NCBI GenBank assembly: GCA_028276365.1
Contig: JAPYWL010000021.1
Span: forward strand, 1-17,896
Length of the DNA: 17,896 nt
Origin: Deltaproteobacteria bacterium
GTDB lineage: Bacteria > DRYD01
Direction: 5' to 3'
The notes below the pieces were generated by a model, which was given only the letters and a program-made list of their open reading frames with translations, did not search any database and had not been told where the DNA came from. The translations under genes and the position numbers were made by a program. Positions 1 through 7,224 of the stretch are shown here, one piece after another. Position 1 is the stretch's first letter. Each line of letters starts with the position of its first letter.

Positions 1-50
1 TACAGTGATATTATCTTCATCTTTCAATTCCCCTATGGGTAAGCTAAACT
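1..50 (-). CRISPR. Edge of a CRISPR array: one repeat (21-49/50) and a partial spacer (1-20)
   Basis: Read on the minus strand, bases 49 to 21 begin GTTTAGC, carry a CCC-ATA-GGG inner palindrome and end in ATTGAAAG. This is the usual plan of the 29-30 base repeats of type I-B and III systems, in which the last eight bases become the 5' handle of the crRNA. In that orientation the array is transcribed leftward, so this is the leader-proximal repeat and bases 20 to 1 are the start of the newest spacer. Only one copy lies in the window, so repetition itself is not seen. The call rests on the repeat's form and on a cas6 gene 535 bases away pointing the same way. Confidence 0.72.
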
Positions 51-345
51 CGTATGCTATATATCTGCTCCAATATAATAATTATCTAAAAAAATGGAAA
101 ATCCTTCATATAAATTTTTAATAAAAAATATCCGTCGATGTGCAGTAGGGTAATTTTCCTGGGGGGATCGACAGATTCAGTATTACCAAGCAAAAAGCAT
201 AATTTATAAACAAAAAACAAAAATCCAATATTGACTTTTGTCAATTTTTTTGAATACCCAAAAACCGATCGACAGAAATTAAAAAATAAAAAAAAATAAA
301 AAAAAAATAAAAAAAATAAAAAAGTAAAAAAGAAAAAAATAAAAA
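51..345 (-). promoter_or_regulatory. Probable CRISPR leader
   Basis: This non-coding stretch lies just upstream of the leader-proximal repeat. It is AT-rich apart from short GC islands. It carries GTCGAT at 134-139 facing ATCGAC at 167-172, and the ten bases GATCGACAGA occur at 166-175 and again at 267-276. It also holds a 6-bp palindrome at 230-245 (ATTGAC, four T, GTCAAT) and the A-tract at 281-345. The position, lack of open frames and AT-richness fit a leader that drives array transcription and guides spacer integration. I could not settle on a promoter. The TTGACA on the minus strand (244-239) has no good -10 at normal spacing, and TATAAA (minus 208-203) has only a weak -35. Confidence 0.55.
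281..345. repeat. Phased A-tract, low-complexity
   Basis: These 65 bases are all A except six T (287, 297, 308, 317, 325, 340) and two G (324, 332). The first four T fall 10, 11 and 9 bases apart, close to one helical turn, so TpA steps interrupt A-tracts in phase. Such DNA is usually stiff or curved. It sits between cas6 and the CRISPR leader core. Confidence 0.8.
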
Positions 346-521
346 CTTTAATTAATACTCAATAACAAAAGGACTATATTCCTCATCAAAAATTAATTAT
401 AAATTAAATGTTTTTGAATCTTAAACAATTCTAATCTAATTATGTTCCCAAAAAGACACATTCCTATTAAATTTCTTTAATTTAATTGTAGTAGATAGCT
501 TTATTTAATCTAAATTTAACG

Positions 522-548
522 AAAATTTAATAAAAATTTAATAAAAAT
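522..548. repeat. 11-base tandem repeat, about 2.5 copies
   Basis: AAAATTTAATA occurs at 522-532 and 533-543, followed by a partial copy to 548. It lies just past the 3' end of cas6, on the T-rich side of the hairpin at 553-569. No function is evident. Confidence 0.7.
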
Positions 549-569
549 CTCCTATGCTATTATAGCATA
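540..569 (-). terminator. Possible intrinsic terminator or hairpin after cas6
   Basis: TATGCTA (553-559) and TAGCATA (563-569) form a perfect 7-bp stem with a 3-base loop, 15 bases past the cas6 stop. On the minus strand it is followed by GGAGA and then TTTTTATT. The T run starts five bases after the stem, which is later than ideal. If it works poorly, cas6 transcripts would read into the CRISPR leader and array. Confidence 0.4.
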
Positions 570-584
570 TATAAAACAATCTCT

Positions 585-1316
585 TTATCCTTTAACTTCA
601 AACATACCAAAGCCTTGCGAATTTTTTGATCCCAAACCAGTACTCCAAGCAAATTTTAATATTTCTTCATTCCCACTTATTTTATATATACCTTCATATG
701 AAATTATACAGTTATTTTTATAAACTATAACTTTTTTATCCCTTTTATTATCAAATTTAAGAAGCTCAATATCAAAATCAAAATTATCCACATTATAATC
801 CTTGTTATATGCTCTGTATTTTTTTAATAAATTTTGTTTTATTAATTCATAAAACTTATTTTCATTAGGAGAATAAAAATAAGTTTTGTTATCTATAGTA
901 CTATAAACTGTTATTGGAGACAAAAGATATATAATATTTTCTTTTTGATTAAAATTAGGAAGTTTAATAACTTCTACAGATTTCAAATATAAAATGTTAT
1001 CCTCTAATTCAAAGGAGCTTTTCTTTATAAATGAATTAGAAATATCAACTAAAAATTCATCTAAAACAGAAGATAGATAAAAAAATATTTCTTTTCCAAA
1101 ATTAAACTTATTATTAGAAATACTTGGTTTAGGGTATATTTTAGAAAAAACAAATAATTTATAAACCCTATTGTTAAATCTAAATCCTTCATTATGTAAA
1201 AAATTAGATAACTTCTTACTTTTAATACTGTTATAAATAAAAGATTGTAAGATATAATTATAATGAAAAGATAATTTAATTTCTTTATCTGAGTAAAAAG
1301 TAAATTTCAATCTCAT
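585..1316 (-). CDS. cas6: CRISPR-associated endoribonuclease Cas6
   Basis: Cas6 cuts the long CRISPR transcript inside each repeat to release crRNAs with an 8-base 5' handle. The 243 residues match the family length (about 240-250). The signature Gly-rich loop is at the C terminus (about 224-239, with GLGSKNSQGFG). Near the N terminus are the usual hydrophobic strands, then Y28, H41 (in FLHNEGF) and K53 or a nearby Arg, placed like the Tyr-His-Lys active-site set of Pyrococcus Cas6; this residue matching is inferred from motif position. The ATG is preceded at 12 bases by AAGGAA, with a stronger AGGAG farther away. The gene points toward the CRISPR repeat at the left edge and no other cas gene lies on this side, so the effector and adaptation genes must be beyond the array or elsewhere. 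Confidence 0.93.
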   Translation of the reverse strand: MRLKFTFYSDKEIKLSFHYNYILQSFIYNSIKSKKLSNFLHNEGFRFNNRVYKLFVFSKIYPKPSISNNKFNFGKEIFFYLSSVLDEFLVDISNSFIKKSSFELEDNILYLKSVEVIKLPNFNQKENIIYLLSPITVYSTIDNKTYFYSPNENKFYELIKQNLLKKYRAYNKDYNVDNFDFDIELLKFDNKRDKKVIVYKNNCIISYEGIYKISGNEEILKFAWSTGLGSKNSQGFGMFEVKG

Positions 1317-1673
1317 ACTAAGGTATATTTCCTTAAGATCTCCTTTTTAATTTTATTAATTTTATATTTTTGCCTAAGGATTATTATTTTATATATTTTT
1401 ATCAAAAATCCTCTTTTTTAAAAAAAAGTATATCAAAAAAACAAAAAGGTATTTTTATTGAATTTTATCAATATTTTTAGAGTATTTGATATTTAGAGTA
1501 TTTAATATATTGATATTACTTAAAAAGGGAATCATTAAAGTTAATAATCTCTTTTGTAGTTTTTATATTCAATTATAAACTAAAGGATTTTTATAATTTA
1601 AAAGTAAAATAGAAAATATAAACAATAGGAAATATTTTAAGTAGGTTAGAAAAGAAAGAAAAGGAGGAAAACT
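1317..1673. other. Divergent intergenic region, cas6 / S9 peptidase
   Basis: There is no convincing gene here. It must hold the promoters of two divergent genes, but the extreme AT content offers many TATAAT-like hexamers (for example 1592-1597) without a clear -35 partner. A 12-base direct repeat, TTTAGAGTATTT, lies at 1476-1487 and 1492-1503 (16-base period) and could be an operator. A 5-bp inverted repeat (1319-1323 / 1331-1335) sits in the cas6 leader. Confidence 0.5.
1476..1503. repeat. 12-base direct repeat between divergent genes
   Basis: TTTAGAGTATTT occurs twice with GATA between the copies, giving a 16-base period. The position between divergent cas6 and peptidase genes allows a regulator-binding role, but the AT-rich background makes chance repeats common. 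Confidence 0.4.
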
Positions 1674-1721
1674 ATGAATACAAAAATATTTAAAGCAAGG
1701 TTAATTTTATATATTTATTAG
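1674..1721 (+). other. Out-of-frame start of the peptidase signal peptide (or a 15-codon leader ORF)
   Basis: AAGGAGG at 1661-1667 is the best ribosome binding site in the area. It precedes ATG at 1674, which opens MNTKIFKARLILYIY and stops at TAG 1719-1721. The peptidase frame read back from 1721 stays open to a TAA at 1691-1693 and supplies a hydrophobic core (FIYLLVMIVASNF). One extra base between 1674 and about 1700 would join the two into a normal Sec signal peptide: basic start, hydrophobic core, then VLS. The alternative is a real leader peptide coupled through the TAGTG overlap to the GTG start at 1721. Confidence 0.7.
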
Positions 1722-3763
1722 TGATGATTGTAGCTAGCAATTTTAAATTTGTCCTTTCAAATGAGAAAGAAAAATATATTAGTAATATAGAAAATAGTAA
1801 TATAAAAAAGAGTCTTAAGGGAGTGAATGATAAGATGGTTGAGCTAATTCCAAGAGAAATTTTATTTAGTGATTTTGATAAGAGCTACGTTGAAATAAGC
1901 TCTGATGGTAAGTATATATCATTTTTAGCCCCATATAATGGAGTGTCAAATATTTGGGTTGCACCTGTTAATGATATAAATTCTGCTAAACCTATAACTA
2001 AGGAAAATGAAAGAGGAATTACTGAATTTCCTAGCTTAGTATGGTCCTATACAGGAGAAATTATTTACATGAAAGATAATAAAGGAGATGAAAATTGGGG
2101 GATTTTTAGTGTAAATCCATTAACAGGAGAAAATAAAACCTTATTTTCCCAAGAGAATATACAAGCACAAATCCTAAAAGTAAGTAGATCTATTCCAAAT
2201 GAAATTCTAATAATGGCAAATGCTAAAGATAAAAGTGCTTATGATATATATAGATTAAATTTAAAAACAAAAGAACTAAAAACAGTTTTTGAAAATAAGG
2301 AGAATTTTTTTCCTATAACAACAAACGAAGATTATAATTTGATATTATTATCAAAAGTTAGAGAAGATGGTGGAGTGGATTTTTTTCTATACAAAGATGC
2401 TAAGGTGATTTTCATTTTTGGAATAAATGTAGAAGATACCTTAACAGCTTTAGGACAATCTTATTATGAATTTGATGCTTCTAACAATAAGCTATACTTT
2501 TTTGATAGTACAAACAGGGATACCAGAGCATTAGCAGAAATTGATCTAATTTCTTTTAAAAAAAATATTATATTTGGAACTGATATAGCAGATATTTCAG
2601 ATGTTTTATTTGAACCGGTTAGTAATATTCCCCAAGCAGTGGCATATACTTATGATAGAAAAAAATGGGTTATCCTAGATGAAAAAATAAAAAAAGATTT
2701 TGAATATTTATTGTCTTTAGAAAATGGAGAAATGGATATATTAAGCAGAAGTGAAGATGATCAATATTGGATTATTTCTTATGATTTTGATGATAAACCT
2801 AAAAGATATTATATTTATAATAGAAAGAAAAAAGAGGTTAACTTTTTGTTTAGTGCTAAAAAAGCTTTAGAAAATATACCGTTAGCTAAGACTTACCCTG
2901 TTGTTATAGAATCCCGAGACGGTTTAAAATTAGTTTCCTATTTAACATTACCTATATTGGAGGATAAAGGAGGAAAACCTTTAAGACCTTTACCTATGGT
3001 TTTATCTGTACATGGAGGACCATGGTATAGAGACACATGGGGATTTAATAGACTAAACCAATGGTTAGCAAATAGAGGATATGCTGTTTTAGAGGTTAAT
3101 TATAGAGGATCTACAGGATTTGGTAAAAGTTTTATAAGTGCCAGTTATAAAGAATGGGGAGGGAAGATGCATAATGATCTTGTTGATGCCGTTAAATGGG
3201 CAATTGAAAATAATATAGCAGACCCTAAGAGAATAGCAATTTTTGGAACAAGCTATGGAGGATATGCTACTTTAGTAGGTTTAACATTTACTCCGGATCT
3301 TTTTGCTTGCGGGGTTGATTTATTTGGTCCATCTAATCTTTTAAGTTTCTATGAATCTATGCCATCTTATTGGAAACCATTTATTAATTTTTTTAAAAAA
3401 AGTATAGGAGATTTAACAAAAGAAGAAGATAGAAAGCTTTTAATGTCAAGGTCTCCGATTTATTTTGTTGATAATATTAAAAAGCCGCTTCTAGTAGCGC
3501 AAGGGGCAAATGATGTAAGGGTTAAAAAAACTGAATCTGATCAAATAGTTAAAGCAATGAAAGAGAGAGGATTACCTGTTATATATATTTTATTCCCTGA
3601 CGAAGGACATGGATTTATAAAACCTGAAAATAAAATAGCTTTTTATTCTATTATGGAAAAATTTTTAGCTAAATACTTACAAGGAAAATATGAACCTATA
3701 AGAAAACAAGAATTAAAAAGATCTAGTATGATAATTTTAGAAGGAAAAGAATTTATAGAGTAA
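1721..3763 (+). CDS. S9 family peptidase (prolyl oligopeptidase / acylaminoacyl-peptidase type)
   Basis: This is a serine peptidase of clan SC that trims peptides through a beta-propeller gate. About residues 45-385 are propeller-like repeats (SPDG-like blades such as ISSDGKYISF). Residues about 395-665 are the alpha/beta-hydrolase domain, with the oxyanion-region HGGPW and the triad S511 (GTSYGG), D598 (GANDVRV) and H630 (DEGHGF), all intact. The given start is GTG 1721, next to ATG 1724, and has no ribosome binding site. The true start is probably ATG 1674 in another frame (see that entry), which would give an exported protein. Export plus an intact triad suggests peptide scavenging outside the cytoplasm; the substrate is unknown. 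It stands alone, between cas6 and the initiator tRNA. Confidence 0.93.
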   Translation: MMIVASNFKFVLSNEKEKYISNIENSNIKKSLKGVNDKMVELIPREILFSDFDKSYVEISSDGKYISFLAPYNGVSNIWVAPVNDINSAKPITKENERGITEFPSLVWSYTGEIIYMKDNKGDENWGIFSVNPLTGENKTLFSQENIQAQILKVSRSIPNEILIMANAKDKSAYDIYRLNLKTKELKTVFENKENFFPITTNEDYNLILLSKVREDGGVDFFLYKDAKVIFIFGINVEDTLTALGQSYYEFDASNNKLYFFDSTNRDTRALAEIDLISFKKNIIFGTDIADISDVLFEPVSNIPQAVAYTYDRKKWVILDEKIKKDFEYLLSLENGEMDILSRSEDDQYWIISYDFDDKPKRYYIYNRKKKEVNFLFSAKKALENIPLAKTYPVVIESRDGLKLVSYLTLPILEDKGGKPLRPLPMVLSVHGGPWYRDTWGFNRLNQWLANRGYAVLEVNYRGSTGFGKSFISASYKEWGGKMHNDLVDAVKWAIENNIADPKRIAIFGTSYGGYATLVGLTFTPDLFACGVDLFGPSNLLSFYESMPSYWKPFINFFKKSIGDLTKEEDRKLLMSRSPIYFVDNIKKPLLVAQGANDVRVKKTESDQIVKAMKERGLPVIYILFPDEGHGFIKPENKIAFYSIMEKFLAKYLQGKYEPIRKQELKRSSMIILEGKEFIE

Positions 3764-3911
3764 TAAAAACAAAAAACTAATTAATCAAACTAAATAATTT
3801 TTAACCTATATTTTTAGAGGTTATTTAGAAGTAAAATAGGAAATAGAATTTAATAGAGACTAAATAAAAAAGAAGGGATTGGGGTAAGGTTATAGAATAT
3901 TATAAAAGGAT

Positions 3912-3983
3912 CGCGGGATGGAGCAGTGGCAGCTCGTTGGGCTCATAACCCAAAGGTCGTGGGTTCGAATCCCACTCCCGCAA
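3912..3983 (+). tRNA. Initiator tRNA-fMet (CAU)
   Basis: A complete 72-base cloverleaf with GTTCGAAT in the T arm and anticodon CAT in the loop CTCATAA. Two features mark it as the initiator rather than elongator Met or Ile2. Position 1 is C opposite A72, leaving the first acceptor pair unpaired, and the anticodon stem ends in three G-C pairs (GGG/CCC). The 3' CCA is not encoded (the gene is followed by ACT...). No clear promoter was fixed; TTGGGG (3879-3884) with TATAAA (3901-3906) would leave almost no leader. Confidence 0.96.
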
Positions 3984-4265
3984 CTCTATCTTTAACTCCT
4001 GAAATCCCTGACCCCCCTACACAAAAAAACTAAACATTAATACCCACATTATTAGATATCTTTAAATTCTAAGTTAATTTATTCTCTATTTTTTTATTCT
4101 ATTTTTAACATTTTTTTAACAAATAAAATGGATTATATATTTTTTTTTAAAATACTATTAAAATAAGGTGTATAAAAATCAAGCAAAAAGGGAATATTAA
4201 TAATAAAGAGAAATCTATATTAGATAAAGTGAAATTAGAAAACTTAAAATAGGGGGGAAATAAAA

Positions 4266-5294
4266 ATGAAAAAGTTAAACAAAATAATAACAATAATAAG
4301 CATAACATTACTAATTGTATTAAACATAATTAATTTTTCATATGCTCAAGTTATAAATGGTAAATTTGTTAGATTTGGAGTAGATAGCATTGTTATTAAG
4401 ACTGATAATGAAGTTTTAAATCTACCTATTTCTCAGGATCTAAAAGTAATTGATATGAATGGAAATATAATAAGTGCAGCTTCATTATACGAAGGTGCTA
4501 ATGTAACAGTAAATTATGAAAACGGATATGTCTTTTTTATTAGTGTAGATAACTTTAATTTAGTTAATCAAAATATAAATAATAATAATAAACCTGAATA
4601 TCAAATATTACTAAAAAATTATCAAAATACCCCTATTTATAAAAACGATGGTTATAGTATACCTGTTAAAATTTCTTATGTAGGATATCTCCCAGTTGAT
4701 TACCAGTATATTTATGCTTATAAAATTGATCCAAATAATGTAAATTATCCTTATTATAATTATACTCCAGTAACTAATTATGCGTATGCTTCTCCTGAAT
4801 TAAAAACTTATAAAGATTATTTAGCATACGATAACATGATGTTGGTTAATAATCCATCAAGTAGAGTATATTACGAACTTAAGTCAAGCGAATTTAATAA
4901 TAATATACCTAACTATTACTATTTAGCACAATTTCAACCTAAGTATTTAGAAAATCCAAATAAGAATAATATCCAAAATAACGATTACTATATAGCTAAT
5001 AATTTTAACAAAAATATTAATAATATTAGTAACATTAATCCTAATAATTCTTTACTTTATGGTAAAGTTGTTTATATGGATAATAATAATATGAATATCT
5101 ATACTTACGATAATAGTAAAATAGCTTTAAAATTAGACGAGACTACAAATATTTTCGTTAAAAAAGATGGAAAATATATTTTATTAAATAATAATATGGC
5201 TTTAAATGAAGTTTTAAATAAAAATATCCAAGTATATGTTAAAAACTACAATGGACAATTGATTGCAGATACTATTATAATACAAAATCAATAA
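4266..5294 (+). CDS. Secreted Asn/Tyr-rich protein with two similar beta domains
   Basis: I do not recognise a named family. A Sec signal peptide covers residues 1-27 (two lysines, long hydrophobic core, SYA then Q28). Residues about 28-92 and about 262-342 look alike: each begins with Gly-Lys plus a strand, has a short strand around I-x-I, a residue pattern like 'L ... T ... I ... G', then a block ending in V-x-V and a final strand. This pattern recalls DUF5666-like small beta domains, an inference from pattern only. Between them lies about 170 residues of Asn- and Tyr-rich low-complexity sequence with clusters such as NYPYYNYTP. The G-rich AGGGGGG at 4251-4257 precedes the ATG. It is probably an exported surface or matrix protein. 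Confidence 0.7.
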   Translation: MKKLNKIITIISITLLIVLNIINFSYAQVINGKFVRFGVDSIVIKTDNEVLNLPISQDLKVIDMNGNIISAASLYEGANVTVNYENGYVFFISVDNFNLVNQNINNNNKPEYQILLKNYQNTPIYKNDGYSIPVKISYVGYLPVDYQYIYAYKIDPNNVNYPYYNYTPVTNYAYASPELKTYKDYLAYDNMMLVNNPSSRVYYELKSSEFNNNIPNYYYLAQFQPKYLENPNKNNIQNNDYYIANNFNKNINNISNINPNNSLLYGKVVYMDNNNMNIYTYDNSKIALKLDETTNIFVKKDGKYILLNNNMALNEVLNKNIQVYVKNYNGQLIADTIIIQNQ

Positions 5295-5374
5295 ATCAAT
5301 TAAAGAATAATAAAAAAGAATAATAGAAAGCAATAAAAATAAAGTATAAATTTCAAGAAAGGATTTAATTTTTA

Positions 5375-5902
5375 ATGGAAAATTTTAGAATAACCTATAA
5401 TTACTTAAATCTTATAGATAAAATTATAGAAAAAATAAACCAAAATAAAATAAATTCGTTTGAAATAAATAATAATGATTTCTATCTAAAGGTTAAAATA
5501 AACAATAAAAATCTAAAAGAAAACCGAAATAAAAGTTATACTAAAGAATATAAAGATAAAAATAATCAAAATAATAGTAAACTTTCTGAAATTAATTTAT
5601 CTACTTTAAAAGAAAGAATAGAAGATGGATATAAGATAATATTTTATGAAGAGAATAATGAAAAATATGTAGATATTGTTTCTACTTTAGTAGGTAGGTT
5701 TTACTTAGCTAATAATAAAGATATCAAAATTACCAAGGGATCTATTGTTAAAGCTAACACTATTTTAGGGTATATTGAAATACTTAATATATATTATTAT
5801 ATTAAACTTGATTTTGATGTTAAGGTAGAAGAAATATATGCTGAAAATTTGCCATTTGTTCAGTATTCTTCTAAACTCTTTAAACTAAAAGTAATTAATT
5901 AA
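5375..5902 (+). CDS. Biotin carboxyl carrier-like (AccB-like) protein lacking the biotinyl lysine
   Basis: The 175 residues follow the plan of AccB, the biotin carrier of acetyl-CoA carboxylase. An N-terminal helix-plus-strand (about 10-45, with IDKIIEKI then FEINNNDFYLKV) comes first, then a polar Lys/Asn linker, then a lipoyl/biotinyl-type beta barrel from about 103 (VSTLVGRFYL, GSIVKANTILGYIEI, VEEIYAENLPFVQYSSKLFKL). In AccB the barrel carries E-A-M-K-M with biotin on the Lys. Here the matching segment reads E135-I-L-N138-I, so Asn replaces the acceptor. No accC, accA or accD lies nearby. AAAGGA at 5357-5362 supports the ATG. It reads like a repurposed carrier fold, so classical carboxylase activity is unlikely. 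It lies 80 bases upstream of rseP on the same strand. Confidence 0.82.
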   Translation: MENFRITYNYLNLIDKIIEKINQNKINSFEINNNDFYLKVKINNKNLKENRNKSYTKEYKDKNNQNNSKLSEINLSTLKERIEDGYKIIFYEENNEKYVDIVSTLVGRFYLANNKDIKITKGSIVKANTILGYIEILNIYYYIKLDFDVKVEEIYAENLPFVQYSSKLFKLKVIN

Positions 5903-5982
5903 TTTTTTAAAATTAATATATTGATAAAAATTTAGGAAAATAAATGAAAAATTGTCATTAATTTTCGTTAGGAGGAATAAAG

Positions 5983-7116
5983 ATGGAAATAGCATTTAAT
6001 ATATTATCAAATGTTTTTAGCATATTATTAGTTGTTTTTGCATTCTTTTTTATTATATTATTTCATGAATATGGTCATTACTTGGGATGTAAAATAACGG
6101 GAGTTAAAGTAGAGGAATTTTCAATAGGTTTAGGAAAAGAATTATGGTCTAAGATTATAAACGGCACAAAATATAGTTTTAGATTATTACCGTTAGGAGG
6201 GTATGTTTTACCTGAAGGAGAAAATTATGACCCTAATAATGTAAGTCCAACGAATTTCTATGCAAAACCTTTATACTCTAGATTTCTTATTATATTTTTA
6301 GGGCCATTTTTTAATTATATATTAGCTTTTGTTATATTCTTTCTTGCTTTTGCTTTTTTTAATCCTACTGTAACGACTGAAGTTTTTATGCTAAAACCAA
6401 ATACACCTGCCTATTCTTATTTAAAAACAGGAGACATTATCTTACAAGTAGATAATTTAGTTTTAGATTATAAGGATGGTCAAAAAATGATAGATTACAT
6501 TCATCAAGCAAAAGATAAAGAATTATACATAAAAATAAAAAGGGGAAGTGAAATAAAAGAGTTTAAAATAAAAACTTTATGGGATAAAGTAAATAATTTT
6601 GCGTATATAGGTTTTAATCCTAAATCAAAAGTATTTTTTGAACTAAATTTTATAAGAGGTTTTAATAAATCAATAACTACTATTTATGATGTAACTGCTA
6701 AATACTTAAATGTTATAATAAGTATATTTACGGGACATATACCATTAAAAACTGTTTACGAACAAAGTGCAGGACCTATTGGAATAACTAAAATAATGTA
6801 TGATTTTGCTAATCAGGGGATTTATGATTATTTAATATTAGTGGGTTTGATAAATGTGATAATAGGTTTATTTAATTTATTTCCTTTTCCAGCCTTAGAT
6901 GGTGGAAGATTATTATTTATTATATTTAATTACATATTAATTGGAATATCTTTAATACTAAAGAAAGTTGGGATTTATACTAAAAATATTGTTATAACTC
7001 CTGATAAGGAAGAAATTTTTCATAAAGTAGGATTAGTAATTTTATTAGTATTTGTAGTATTGGTATCTTTTAATGATGTGGGTAGGATTATAAGAGGGGA
7101 AAACTTTATAAAGTAA
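5983..7116 (+). CDS. rseP: Site-2 membrane zinc metalloprotease RseP
   Basis: An intramembrane protease that cuts transmembrane anchors such as anti-sigma factors and leftover signal peptides. The zinc site H28-E-Y-G-H32 lies in the first membrane segment. A conserved GxxLP-type turn follows (LLPLGGYVLPEGE). One PDZ domain spans about 125-205 (NTPAYSYLKTGDIILQVD). The second catalytic motif is in the C-terminal membrane part (NLFPFPALDGGRL, D306 as third zinc ligand). The length of 377 residues is normal for single-PDZ forms. TAGGAGG at 5970-5976 sets the ATG. It probably shares a transcript with the carrier-like gene upstream, and tRNA-Leu begins 19 bases after its stop. No sigma or anti-sigma gene is adjacent. 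Confidence 0.96.
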   Translation: MEIAFNILSNVFSILLVVFAFFFIILFHEYGHYLGCKITGVKVEEFSIGLGKELWSKIINGTKYSFRLLPLGGYVLPEGENYDPNNVSPTNFYAKPLYSRFLIIFLGPFFNYILAFVIFFLAFAFFNPTVTTEVFMLKPNTPAYSYLKTGDIILQVDNLVLDYKDGQKMIDYIHQAKDKELYIKIKRGSEIKEFKIKTLWDKVNNFAYIGFNPKSKVFFELNFIRGFNKSITTIYDVTAKYLNVIISIFTGHIPLKTVYEQSAGPIGITKIMYDFANQGIYDYLILVGLINVIIGLFNLFPFPALDGGRLLFIIFNYILIGISLILKKVGIYTKNIVITPDKEEIFHKVGLVILLVFVVLVSFNDVGRIIRGENFIK

Positions 7117-7135
7117 GAAATATAATAATATAAAA

Positions 7136-7221
7136 GCCGGAGTGGCGGAATTGGCAGACGCAGGAGACTCAAAATCTCCCGCCCTTTAACGGGCGTGCGG
7201 GTTCGAGTCCCGCCTCCGGCA
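7136..7221 (+). tRNA. tRNA-Leu (CAA)
   Basis: A class II tRNA of 86 bases with acceptor GCCGGAG/CTCCGGC, anticodon CAA in loop CTCAAAA (reads UUG), a long variable arm (CGCCC..GGGCG) and T arm GGGTTCGAGTCCC. The discriminator is A at 7221 and CCA is not encoded. It lies 19 bases after the rseP stop and just before the interleaved element, so it may be cut out of a longer transcript. Confidence 0.96.
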
Positions 7222-7224
7222 ATA

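Noticed and set aside
230-245. ATTGAC/GTCAAT palindrome followed by T run, terminator-like on the plus strand and containing TTGACA on the minus strand
   Set aside because: No plus-strand gene precedes it to terminate, and no -10 sits 16-18 bases from the TTGACA. It is mentioned only as part of the leader.
3790-3828. Inverted segments CTAAAT/ATTTAG and AACCT/AGGTT after the S9 peptidase, considered as a terminator
   Set aside because: The stem needs a 7-base bulge, is short and AT-rich, and is not followed by a T run.
3879-3906. TTGGGG and TATAAA as a promoter for the initiator tRNA
   Set aside because: The -10 would end only 5 bases before the mature tRNA, which is too tight to accept without start-site data.
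3984-4265. Possible small gene between the initiator tRNA and the Asn/Tyr-rich protein
   Set aside because: Only very short frames occur (for example from the ATG at 4128, about 10 codons) with no ribosome binding site. The stretch is T-rich intergenic DNA.
5899-5916. TTAATTTT / AAAATTAA palindrome at the end of the carrier-like gene
   Set aside because: It is pure A/T with a 2-base loop, expected by chance in this DNA, and there is no T run after it.
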